Shown here piece by piece: positions 43,893-51,351 of a stretch of DNA of 64,000 nt. Position 1 is the first letter of the stretch, and every line of letters begins with the position of its first letter. Both the position numbers and the translations under genes were made by a program. Location: assembly GCA_965249955.1 (NCBI GenBank), contig OZ252261.1, positions 310,001 through 374,000 of the forward strand, read 5' to 3'. Below the pieces are notes generated by a model, which searched no databases, was not told the DNA's origin, and worked only from the letters and a program-made list of their open reading frames with translations. Origin of the DNA: SB11 sp965249955. Lineage in GTDB: Bacteria; Bacteroidota; Bacteroidia; UBA8524.

Positions 43893-45491
43893 TTAATACT
43901 TTACAAGTTTGGTAACAGAACTTAGCGTTCCGTCATTTACTTGTACAAAGTAACAACCAGTTGGTAGGGCAGATAAATTTAATTCGGTAAAACTTTCATT
44001 TAAAACGGTAGAATGTACTTGCTTGCCCGCTATATCATAAAACAATACTTGACAAGGATAATGCAAAACTTTATCAGCTTGTAAGTATATTGATGATGTT
44101 GTGGGATTGGGGTAAACACTAATATTAGCACGTTGTACATCGCTAACACCCAAACCTGATACATTGGCATTAAATGCTAATATGGTTTGCGTGCCGCCTT
44201 GTACTTGCAAGCTAAACGAATCGGTAAAATTGTTACCGGCATTTTTTCCAATAAATCTAAATGATATAAAGCGCGATTCGCGCGGTTGGATAGTAAATGC
44301 TCCTTCGGCAGTTGAGCTTACATTGGGCTGAGGTTTTGGAGTAAGTTTTGCCAACACCAAATCAACGGCTGCATTACCTGTATTGGTAATTACCACACCA
44401 TGATTAATGGTATCGTTTAATGGCACATAGCCTAAATGTACAGGCTGAGTATAAGTAAGCGAAATAGTTTTAATAGCAGCGGGTGCAGCACCTGCAAAAT
44501 TGTTTATACGCTCAATAAATTCGGGATGGTCTACATAGGGATTACGATTACCTTGTGCTTGAAATGCTTTTTCATTTCTCAATGAATCGGCAGAGGTAGG
44601 CGGAAATTTAAGTGCCCACTCGCGCAATAACTCTTCTTGAGGATCAAAAAAACCTGTAAAATCTTGGTAGCGGGTTACCATATACAACATGGCTCTAGCT
44701 GCATTTCCTTTGTGTTCATTACGGGGTTCAAATTTCTGATTGTCGGATAACGAACCGCCCACCATCCATACGGGTGAGGTAACAATACCAAAAGGATCGT
44801 TGCTGCGGCGTGTATTAGCCGAACCGTCAGCAGGAAACAAATGGTGCACATCAGACTGCATTGGGTCTGAAGAACCAAACTTACTTTGCGGAAAAGTGTG
44901 CTCGGCAGTAAAGCTATTAGCATTTGCTCCTGCACGAGTATTAAATGTAGCCACACGACCGGTATAAACACAGGTTACATCGCCATTAACATTATCAACA
45001 ACACTATACATATTATCACGCACAATATTATAGCCTAATACATTATGCCCCTGCGTAGCTCGTGTTTTAAGAGCCGTTAATAAATCACCATCCCAAAGGT
45101 TTTGAGTGCTATTATAAAACGATCCTGAAAAAAAACCGGTACCCGTAAGGTGCGCTGTAACTGTACCGTAAGGGCTATTGCTTATTACCATAAACTTATC
45201 GTTGTAGGTAACATTTTGGTGGGGCTTAAAGGTAACTTTAACTGTTTTTGCAGTTTTTGCAGGTAAATCAATAAGGCTATCGCTAACTGTAAAATCTTTG
45301 TTTGTAGTTTTTAAACGAATACCCTGCATATCATAAGGTGCATCATTAGTAATAGTAATGTTTACTGATGATGATAGGTTTTGAAACAATGTACCGTACT
45401 TAACGGTATCAATAGATACTTGCAGCTTTTGCGCATTTAGCGAAACGGCGCACAACAGCCCCGCAATAGCTATAACAATTTTCTTATTCAT
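43893..45491 (-). CDS. Secreted endonuclease I family nuclease with T9SS type A domain
   Basis: This 532-residue protein has a signal peptide (1-20, LLCAVSLNAQ). An N-terminal immunoglobulin-like domain (about 25-120) precedes the EndA/NucM-type nuclease core: AEHTFPQSKFG (about 199-209), SDVHHLFPADGSANTRRSND (about 216-235; HH and N are catalytic or metal residues) and PYVDHPEFIERI. The C-terminal 80 residues (ISVYPNPTTSSIYL ... GCYFVQVNDG) form a type A T9SS sorting domain. It probably degrades extracellular DNA for nutrients or defence. It is the first gene of an operon with sppA. Confidence 0.93.
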   Translation of the reverse strand: MNKKIVIAIAGLLCAVSLNAQKLQVSIDTVKYGTLFQNLSSSVNITITNDAPYDMQGIRLKTTNKDFTVSDSLIDLPAKTAKTVKVTFKPHQNVTYNDKFMVISNSPYGTVTAHLTGTGFFSGSFYNSTQNLWDGDLLTALKTRATQGHNVLGYNIVRDNMYSVVDNVNGDVTCVYTGRVATFNTRAGANANSFTAEHTFPQSKFGSSDPMQSDVHHLFPADGSANTRRSNDPFGIVTSPVWMVGGSLSDNQKFEPRNEHKGNAARAMLYMVTRYQDFTGFFDPQEELLREWALKFPPTSADSLRNEKAFQAQGNRNPYVDHPEFIERINNFAGAAPAAIKTISLTYTQPVHLGYVPLNDTINHGVVITNTGNAAVDLVLAKLTPKPQPNVSSTAEGAFTIQPRESRFISFRFIGKNAGNNFTDSFSLQVQGGTQTILAFNANVSGLGVSDVQRANISVYPNPTTSSIYLQADKVLHYPCQVLFYDIAGKQVHSTVLNESFTELNLSALPTGCYFVQVNDGTLSSVTKLVKY

Positions 45492-45572
45492 AAATAATTT
45501 GCAAAATTAGACTATTGCCCTTCAACTTAAGCAGATTAAGCTGTAAAATATGTGTTATGAAATTTAGCAACT

Positions 45573-45674
45573 AATAGGGTTTGAAACCCTATTTTATGAA
45601 GTTGTAACGCAAAGAGGGATTTGAAACCCCTCTTTGCGTTACAACTCCAAAGGGTAGAAATTTATTTCCTACCC
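45573..45674. repeat. Cluster of three palindromes in the divergent endonuclease-purB gap
   Basis: (i) AATAGGGT-TTGAA-ACCCTATT at 45573-45593. (ii) 18-bp arms GTTGTAACGCAAAGAGGG at 45601-45618 and 45628-45645 around ATTTGAAAC. (iii) GGGTAG (45652-45657) with CTACCC (45669-45674). The genes on both sides point outward, so terminator function is not needed. (i) and (ii) share a TTTGAAA core with the repeat at 19329-19364. A repeated extragenic element is likely. Confidence 0.6.
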
Positions 45675-45713
45675 AAAAACAACCCATAAATCTATTTAAT
45701 GTAATTTCGCGGA

Positions 45714-47063
45714 ATGGAATTAAATGCCCTTACAGCCATAGCCCCCGTTGACGGGAGGTATAGAAGAGTTACCCAACCCCTTGCTCAATATTTCTCTGAA
45801 TTTGGATTGATACGCTACCGTGTATTGGTAGAGGTAGAATACCTTATATACTTGGCCGAGATACCTTTGCCCCAGCTTGAAAACAAAATAGATGCACAAG
45901 CAAAACAAGCATTGCGTGATATAGTAACCAACTTTAGCCTTGCTGATGCAGAAACTATAAAAACTACCGAAAAAACCACCAACCACGATGTAAAAGCCGT
46001 TGAATACTTTGTAAAAGAAAAACTACAAGGTTTAGGCTTACAAGATATTAGCGAGTTTGTTCACTTTGGGCTTACCTCACAAGATATTAATAATACAGCC
46101 ATTCCCCTTAGCCTTAAAGAAGGTATACAAGCCCAACTTCTACCCCAATTGCAAAGCTTAATTGGCTTGCTAAACGAAAGAGCAACAGAATGGAAAGATA
46201 TACCCATGTTGGCCAAAACACACGGCCAGCCTGCATCACCCACTAAATTGGGTAAAGAAATACAGGTTTTTATAGAGCGTATAAAAAACCAACTGGCTCA
46301 ATTAGAAGCCATACCCTATGCGGCTAAATTTGGCGGGGCTACGGGAAACTTTAACGCACACCATGTGGCCTACCCTGCCATGGATTGGGCTACGCTGGGC
46401 AATAATTTTGTAAATAATAGTTTGGGGCTAACTCGTATGCAATACACTACGCAAATAGAGCATTACGACAATTTTGCTGCACTTTGCGATGCCCTAAAAC
46501 GCATAAACAATATACTTATTGACCTTTGCCGCGATGTTTGGACATATATCTCAATGGATTACTTCAAACAACAACTAAAAGAAGGCGAAGTGGGCAGCAG
46601 TGCCATGCCCCACAAGGTAAACCCCATTGATTTTGAAAATGCCGAAGGCAACTTGGGTGTAGCCAATGCTTTGTTTGAACATTTTGCTGCTAAACTACCC
46701 ATAAGCCGCTTACAACGCGACCTTACTGATAGCACAGTATTGCGCAATGTAGGTTTACCGCTTGGGCATACCCTTATTGCTTATGCTAGCATAATAAAAG
46801 GACTAAACAAATTACTATTGAACAAAGAGGCTATTGAAGCCGATTTGGATAAAAACTGGGCAGTAGTGGCTGAGGCTATACAAACCATACTTCGCCGCGA
46901 AGGATATGAAAAACCCTACGAGGCACTTAAAGCTTTAACCCGAACTAATGCTAAAGTAACCCAACAAAGTTTGGCCGAGTTTATTGATACACTAAACGTA
47001 AGCGAAGTTTTAAAAGAAGAACTAAAAACAATAAGCCCTTTTAACTACGTGGGAATTTTTTGA
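45714..47063 (+). CDS. purB: Adenylosuccinate lyase PurB
   Basis: This 449-residue enzyme of the fumarate lyase superfamily catalyses two steps of purine synthesis: SAICAR to AICAR plus fumarate, and adenylosuccinate to AMP plus fumarate. The signature GSSAMPHKVNPIDFEN (about 297-312) is present. The substrate segments EKTTNHDVKAVEYFVKE (about 85-101), FGLTSQDINN and AKTHGQPASPT are typical. The ATG at 45714 is 4 bases after a TAATTTCG element (45702-45709) that resembles a -7 box without a clear -33. Single-gene unit. Confidence 0.96.
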   Translation: MELNALTAIAPVDGRYRRVTQPLAQYFSEFGLIRYRVLVEVEYLIYLAEIPLPQLENKIDAQAKQALRDIVTNFSLADAETIKTTEKTTNHDVKAVEYFVKEKLQGLGLQDISEFVHFGLTSQDINNTAIPLSLKEGIQAQLLPQLQSLIGLLNERATEWKDIPMLAKTHGQPASPTKLGKEIQVFIERIKNQLAQLEAIPYAAKFGGATGNFNAHHVAYPAMDWATLGNNFVNNSLGLTRMQYTTQIEHYDNFAALCDALKRINNILIDLCRDVWTYISMDYFKQQLKEGEVGSSAMPHKVNPIDFENAEGNLGVANALFEHFAAKLPISRLQRDLTDSTVLRNVGLPLGHTLIAYASIIKGLNKLLLNKEAIEADLDKNWAVVAEAIQTILRREGYEKPYEALKALTRTNAKVTQQSLAEFIDTLNVSEVLKEELKTISPFNYVGIF

Positions 47064-47140
47064 AAAACAATATAAACAATTATCTGCTAACAATTGTTAG
47101 TAAGGTTGATTTAGAAGTATTCTAAATTGTTACTATAAAG

Positions 47141-47170
47141 TTGATAATGGGCGGCAGATACGTAAATTCG
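47141..47170 (+). promoter_or_regulatory. Promoter of the sdh operon
   Basis: TTG (47141-47143), 19 bases, then TAAATTCG (47163-47170) fit the Bacteroidota consensus with one change. This gives a leader of about 40 bases to sdhC. The spacing and -7 sequence equal those of the promoter at 51270-51299. Confidence 0.65.
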
Positions 47171-47215
47171 CACCATCTTTAAAATACTGACCTTTCTTAC
47201 ACATACTGATAAAAT

Positions 47216-47992
47216 ATGAATTGGGTAATTAAAACACTTTCATCATCCATAGGTAAAAAAATTACCATGAGCCTAACAGGCTTATTTTTGTGCTCGTTTT
47301 TAGCGGTGCACTTAATCGGAAACCTTCAACTACTTAAAAGTGATGGTGGTTTGGCCTTTAACACCTACGCGGTGTTTATGACCACCTTTCCCCTAGTCAA
47401 GTTTATATCGTACGGTTTGTATGCCTCTATAGTATACCACGCTGCCATGGGTTTATACCTTGCCAGTAAAAACAGTGCTGCACGCAAAAGCAAATACGCA
47501 GTTGCAGCAGGCAACGCCACCAGTTTTTGGGCAAGCCGCTGGATGGGTGTTTTAGGCACTATTATATTGGTATTTATAACTGTGCACATGAGTGACTTTT
47601 GGGCTGAGTACCACTGGGGACATATACCTTACGTACAATATGAGGTAGACTTAAACAGTGGTTTAACCACTAGTGTTGATACAGGTATAGCACCCATAGA
47701 AGCTAAAATGCAAGAAAGCTACCCACAACCAACTACCAAATTGGTAATAGTGAAAGACCTTTTCCGCGAGGTGAACGGAGCATTTAAACATCCATTGTTG
47801 GTATTGTTGTATGTATTTTCAATGTTTGCTTTAGCATTTCACTTAATACATGGTTTTAAAAGTGCATTCCAAACATTGGGTGTTAACCATAATAAATACA
47901 ACGGTTTAATTCGCTTTTTGGGCATTTGGGTATTCGGCATTATTATACCTGCCCTATTTGCTCTTATTCCTGTTTACATTTTTATATCATAG
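47216..47992 (+). CDS. sdhC: Succinate dehydrogenase cytochrome b subunit (b558 type)
   Basis: This 258-residue membrane subunit of complex II has five predicted helices (about 14-32, 52-76, 104-126, 194-216, 230-256), the single-polypeptide diheme form of Bacteroidota and Bacillus. Histidines in FLAVHLIGN, VYHAAMGLY, FITVHMSDF and AFHLIHGF are in place to bind the two haems b. The periplasm- or matrix-side insert HIPYVQYEVDLNSGLTTSVD is usual for the group. It is the first gene of the sdhCAB operon. A foreign-looking small ORF follows before sdhA. Confidence 0.94.
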   Translation: MNWVIKTLSSSIGKKITMSLTGLFLCSFLAVHLIGNLQLLKSDGGLAFNTYAVFMTTFPLVKFISYGLYASIVYHAAMGLYLASKNSAARKSKYAVAAGNATSFWASRWMGVLGTIILVFITVHMSDFWAEYHWGHIPYVQYEVDLNSGLTTSVDTGIAPIEAKMQESYPQPTTKLVIVKDLFREVNGAFKHPLLVLLYVFSMFALAFHLIHGFKSAFQTLGVNHNKYNGLIRFLGIWVFGIIIPALFALIPVYIFIS

Positions 47993-48015
47993 TTTAGTAG
48001 AAAGTAAAAAGATAA

Positions 48016-48033
48016 AAGTATAAAGACTTTATA
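48016..48033. repeat. TATAAAG palindrome on the left of the four-helix-bundle gene
   Basis: TATAAAG-A-CTTTATA (48019-48033) is a perfect 15-base palindrome within an A-rich run. GTATAAAG is inverted relative to the copies at 48396-48427 on the other side of the gene. Confidence 0.5.
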
Positions 48034-48041
48034 GCCAAGCA

Positions 48042-48395
48042 ATGCACAACTTTAAAGAGTTAAAAGTTTGGAATAACAGTATGGATTTAGCAACAAGCAT
48101 ATATAATGTTACCGAGTTCTTTCCACAAGAGGAAAGATTTGGCATTACTTCGCAAATGCGCAGAGCATCCGTTTCTATTCCATCACTTATTGCTGAGGGT
48201 GCAGGCAGAAATACCAACAAAGATTTTGCTAACTTTATTGGTATGGCAATAGGCTCTTGCTATGAACTTGAAACACAACTAATACTTTCTTCAAGATTAA
48301 ACTTAAGAAAAGAAAATACATTTAAAACTGTTTTAGAAGATTGCCTTCATGTAGCAAAAATGTTGGTCAACTTCAAAAAAACGCTTAATACTTAG
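48042..48395 (+). CDS. Four helix bundle protein (S23/Avd-like)
   Basis: This 117-residue helical protein has the family pattern FKELKVWNNSMDLATSIYNV at the start, QMRRASVSIPSLIAEGAGR (about 39-57) in the middle and GSCYELETQLILSSRLN (about 70-86). The family includes proteins encoded in 23S rRNA intervening sequences and is related to the Avd accessory protein of diversity-generating retroelements. Its function outside those settings is unknown. The gene sits between sdhC (49 bases away) and sdhA (55 bases away), in the operon direction. TATAAAG/CTTTATA repeats flank it, suggesting later insertion. Confidence 0.9.
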   Translation: MHNFKELKVWNNSMDLATSIYNVTEFFPQEERFGITSQMRRASVSIPSLIAEGAGRNTNKDFANFIGMAIGSCYELETQLILSSRLNLRKENTFKTVLEDCLHVAKMLVNFKKTLNT

Positions 48396-48427
48396 TACTT
48401 TATACCACGTATCCGATACTTTATACC
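48396..48427. repeat. Direct repeat TACTTTATACC x2 on the right of the four-helix-bundle gene
   Basis: TACTTTATACC occurs at 48396-48406 and 48417-48427. Its reverse complement shares GTATAAAG with 48018-48025 left of the gene. Confidence 0.55.
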
Positions 48428-48450
48428 TATTACCTATATACAGTATAACC

Positions 48451-50370
48451 ATGTCTGAAAAACTAAACTCAAAAATACCCGACGGCGCGATAGCTGATAA
48501 ATGGACTAACCATAAGTTTAAACTAAAACTGGTAAACCCCGCCAACAAGCGTAAGTACGATGTAATAGTTGTAGGCACAGGCTTGGCAGGTGCATCAGCA
48601 GCAGCATCGCTTGCAGAGTTGGGGTATAACGTAAAAGCATTTTGCTTTCAAGATAGTGGTCGCCGCGCCCACTCAATAGCGGCACAAGGAGGTATAAACG
48701 CAGCCAAAAACTACAAAAACGATGGCGATAGTGTATACCGTTTGTTTTACGATACTGTAAAAGGGGGTGATTACCGCGCTCGCGAAGCCAACGTACACCG
48801 TTTGGCCGAAGTGAGTGTTGATATTATTGACCAATGTGTGGCTCAAGGTGTTCCTTTTGCCCGCGAATATGGTGGATTGCTTGACAATCGTTCGTTTGGT
48901 GGTGCGCAAGTATCGCGTACGTTTTACGCCAAAGGACAAACAGGCCAACAATTACTTTTAGGTGCATACAGTGCTATGAACCGCATGGTAGCCGAAGGTA
49001 AAATAACGATGTACGAACGTCATGAGATGTTGGACGTAGTTACTATCGATGGTCATGCACGTGGTATTATTGCCCGTAATATGGAGACTGGTGAGATTGA
49101 ACGTCATGCAGGGCACGCTGTATTATTATGTACAGGTGGTTACGGCAACGTATTTTTCTTATCTACCAATGCAAAAGGTAGCAACGTAACTGCTGCTTGG
49201 CGTGCGCACAAAAAAGGTGCTTACTTTGGTAATCCTTGCTATACTCAAATACATCCTACTTGTATACCCGTATCGGGCGACCATCAATCAAAACTTACGT
49301 TAATGTCAGAATCATTACGTAACGACGGACGCGTATGGGTTCCTAAAGCCGTAGGCGATAAACGCAAAGCCAACGAAATACCTGAAAACGAAAGAGATTA
49401 TTACTTAGAGCGTAAATACCCTTCGTTTGGTAACCTTGTTCCACGCGACGTTGCCAGTCGTAACGCAAAAGAAATGTGCGACGAAGGCAAAGGTGTAGGT
49501 AAAAGTGGATTAGCCGTTTATCTTGATTTTGCCGATGCAATTAAACGCTTGGGCAAAGAAGCAGTTGAAGCCAAATATGGCAATTTGTTTGATATGTACA
49601 AACAAATTACCGGCGAAAACCCATACGAAGTACCAATGCGTATATATCCTGCCGTACATTATACCATGGGCGGTTTGTGGGTTGATTATAACTTAATGAC
49701 TACTGTACCAGGCCTTTATGCCTTAGGTGAAGCTAACTTTAGCGACCACGGTGCAAACCGTTTGGGTGCATCAGCGTTGATGCAAGGTTTGGCTGACGGA
49801 TATTTTGTAATACCCTATACTTTGGGTGATTACTTATCAGATGTTGAACGCAAACCAATTTCGACAGATTCAGCAGAGTTTGAAAAAACAGAAGCTGAAG
49901 TAAAAGAAAGAATAAATAAACTGCTTAGTATAAAAGGTACTAATACTGTTGATTATTACCACAAAAAACTAGGTAAAATAATGTGGGATAAATGCGGAAT
50001 GGCTCGCAACGAAAAAGGCTTGAAAGAAGCTAAAGAAGAAATACGTGCCATACGCGAAGATTTTTGGAAAAATGTAAACGTTACAGGAACTAACGAAGAG
50101 CTGAACCAACAACTTGAAAAAGCAGGTCGTGTGGCCGACTTTTTAGAGTTGGGCGAATTGATGGTTGATGATGCTTTGCACCGCAACGAATCGTGTGGAG
50201 GGCACTTCCGTGAGGAGTATCAAACTGCTGATGGCGAAGCAAAACGTGATGATGAGCATTTTGCTTATGTGGCTGCATGGGAATTTAGAGGTGAAAACCA
50301 ACCCGAAGAGCTACACAAAGAAGAATTGAAATTTGATAACGTGAAGCTAACCACTAGAAGTTACAAATAG
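48451..50370 (+). CDS. sdhA: Succinate dehydrogenase flavoprotein subunit
   Basis: This 639-residue FAD subunit oxidises succinate to fumarate. The FAD-binding motif is VIVVGTGLAGASAAASLAEL (about 39-58). The covalent FAD site segment RRAHSIAAQGGINAAKNY (about 71-88) contains the His that binds FAD. The substrate region HPTCIPVSGDHQSK and the conserved arginine near the MGGLWVDY segment follow, and the C-terminus has NESCGGHFREEYQT. It is full length for the Bacteroidota type. It precedes sdhB after 61 bases that hold an AT-rich repeat. Confidence 0.97.
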   Translation: MSEKLNSKIPDGAIADKWTNHKFKLKLVNPANKRKYDVIVVGTGLAGASAAASLAELGYNVKAFCFQDSGRRAHSIAAQGGINAAKNYKNDGDSVYRLFYDTVKGGDYRAREANVHRLAEVSVDIIDQCVAQGVPFAREYGGLLDNRSFGGAQVSRTFYAKGQTGQQLLLGAYSAMNRMVAEGKITMYERHEMLDVVTIDGHARGIIARNMETGEIERHAGHAVLLCTGGYGNVFFLSTNAKGSNVTAAWRAHKKGAYFGNPCYTQIHPTCIPVSGDHQSKLTLMSESLRNDGRVWVPKAVGDKRKANEIPENERDYYLERKYPSFGNLVPRDVASRNAKEMCDEGKGVGKSGLAVYLDFADAIKRLGKEAVEAKYGNLFDMYKQITGENPYEVPMRIYPAVHYTMGGLWVDYNLMTTVPGLYALGEANFSDHGANRLGASALMQGLADGYFVIPYTLGDYLSDVERKPISTDSAEFEKTEAEVKERINKLLSIKGTNTVDYYHKKLGKIMWDKCGMARNEKGLKEAKEEIRAIREDFWKNVNVTGTNEELNQQLEKAGRVADFLELGELMVDDALHRNESCGGHFREEYQTADGEAKRDDEHFAYVAAWEFRGENQPEELHKEELKFDNVKLTTRSYK

Positions 50371-50431
50371 TAGCAATTCCAAATCTCAAATTAGAAATTT
50401 AAAATTCAAAAAACTACAAACTGTACAAGAT

Positions 50432-51181
50432 ATGAACCTTACACTTAAAGTTTGGAGACAAAAAAACAGGAAAACTGAGGGTAAATTTGAAAGCTACAAA
50501 GCCGAAGGTGTTTCGCCCGATATGTCTTTTCTTGAAATGATAGACGTAGTAAACGAGGATTTGTTGCACAAAAATGTGGAGCCTATTGCTTTTGACCATG
50601 ATTGCCGTGAGGGTATTTGTGGTAGTTGCAGTATGTATATAAACGGACGCGCACACGGCCCTTTAAAAGGCGTTACCGCTTGCCAACTGCACATGCGCAG
50701 CTATAACGATGGCGACACTATAACCATAGAACCTTGGCGCGCAAATGCATTTCCTGTAATAAAAGATTTAGTGGTTGATAGGTCGGCTTTCGACCGTATA
50801 CAACAAGCAGGTGGTTATGTATCTGTAAACACAGGTTCAGTGCCCGATGCAAACGCAACACCTATTGCTAAAGAAAATGCAGACGAAGCCTTTAATATGG
50901 CTGCTTGTATTGGTTGTGGTGCTTGTGTAGCTGCTTGTAAAAACTCATCAGCTATGTTGTTTGTAGGTGCTAAAGTGAGCCAATATGCTTTATTGCCCCA
51001 AGGACAAACCGAACGCCAAGACCGTGTGCTAAACATGGTAGAACAAATGGACAAAGAGGGTTTTGGTGCTTGTACCAATACGGGTGCTTGCAGTGCTGAG
51101 TGTCCAAAAGAAATACCTCTTTCAGCTATTGCACGCCTAAATCGTGAGTTTTTAGGTGCTAGCCTTAGCAAAAAAGATTAA
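50432..51181 (+). CDS. sdhB: Succinate dehydrogenase iron-sulfur subunit
   Basis: This 249-residue electron carrier between the FAD and the haem subunit has three cluster motifs: CREGICGSCSMYINGR (about 57-72; [2Fe-2S]), CIGCGACVAACKN (about 155-167; [4Fe-4S]) and CTNTGACSAECPKEI (about 213-227; [3Fe-4S]). It is the last gene of the operon and is followed by a perfect hairpin terminator. Confidence 0.97.
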   Translation: MNLTLKVWRQKNRKTEGKFESYKAEGVSPDMSFLEMIDVVNEDLLHKNVEPIAFDHDCREGICGSCSMYINGRAHGPLKGVTACQLHMRSYNDGDTITIEPWRANAFPVIKDLVVDRSAFDRIQQAGGYVSVNTGSVPDANATPIAKENADEAFNMAACIGCGACVAACKNSSAMLFVGAKVSQYALLPQGQTERQDRVLNMVEQMDKEGFGACTNTGACSAECPKEIPLSAIARLNREFLGASLSKKD

Positions 51182-51210
51182 AAACAGACAAACAAACCTT
51201 TATACTTTTT

Positions 51211-51237
51211 GCCTTGTAATACTAAGTATTACAAGGC
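51211..51237 (+). terminator. Terminator of the sdh operon
   Basis: GCCTTGTAATACT (51211-51223) and AGTATTACAAGGC (51225-51237) pair perfectly around one base, followed by seven T. Confidence 0.88.
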
Positions 51238-51269
51238 TTTTTTGTTCACATTAATCTATCATTACCTGC

Positions 51270-51299
51270 TTGTTAAATAGCCTTATTAATGTAAATTCG
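51270..51299 (+). promoter_or_regulatory. Promoter of the PKD adhesin gene at 51352
   Basis: TTG (51270-51272), 19 bases, then TAAATTCG (51292-51299), the same form as the sdh promoter. It lies about 50 bases before the ATG. Confidence 0.6.
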
Positions 51300-51351
51300 T
51301 ACTTTAGGAATTTTAGGTACAAAAAAAACACCACCATTTGGGCAAGCAAAA

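Noticed and set aside
48042..48395. Diversity-generating retroelement suggested by the Avd-like protein
   Set aside because: No reverse transcriptase, template repeat or variable repeat is found in the window.
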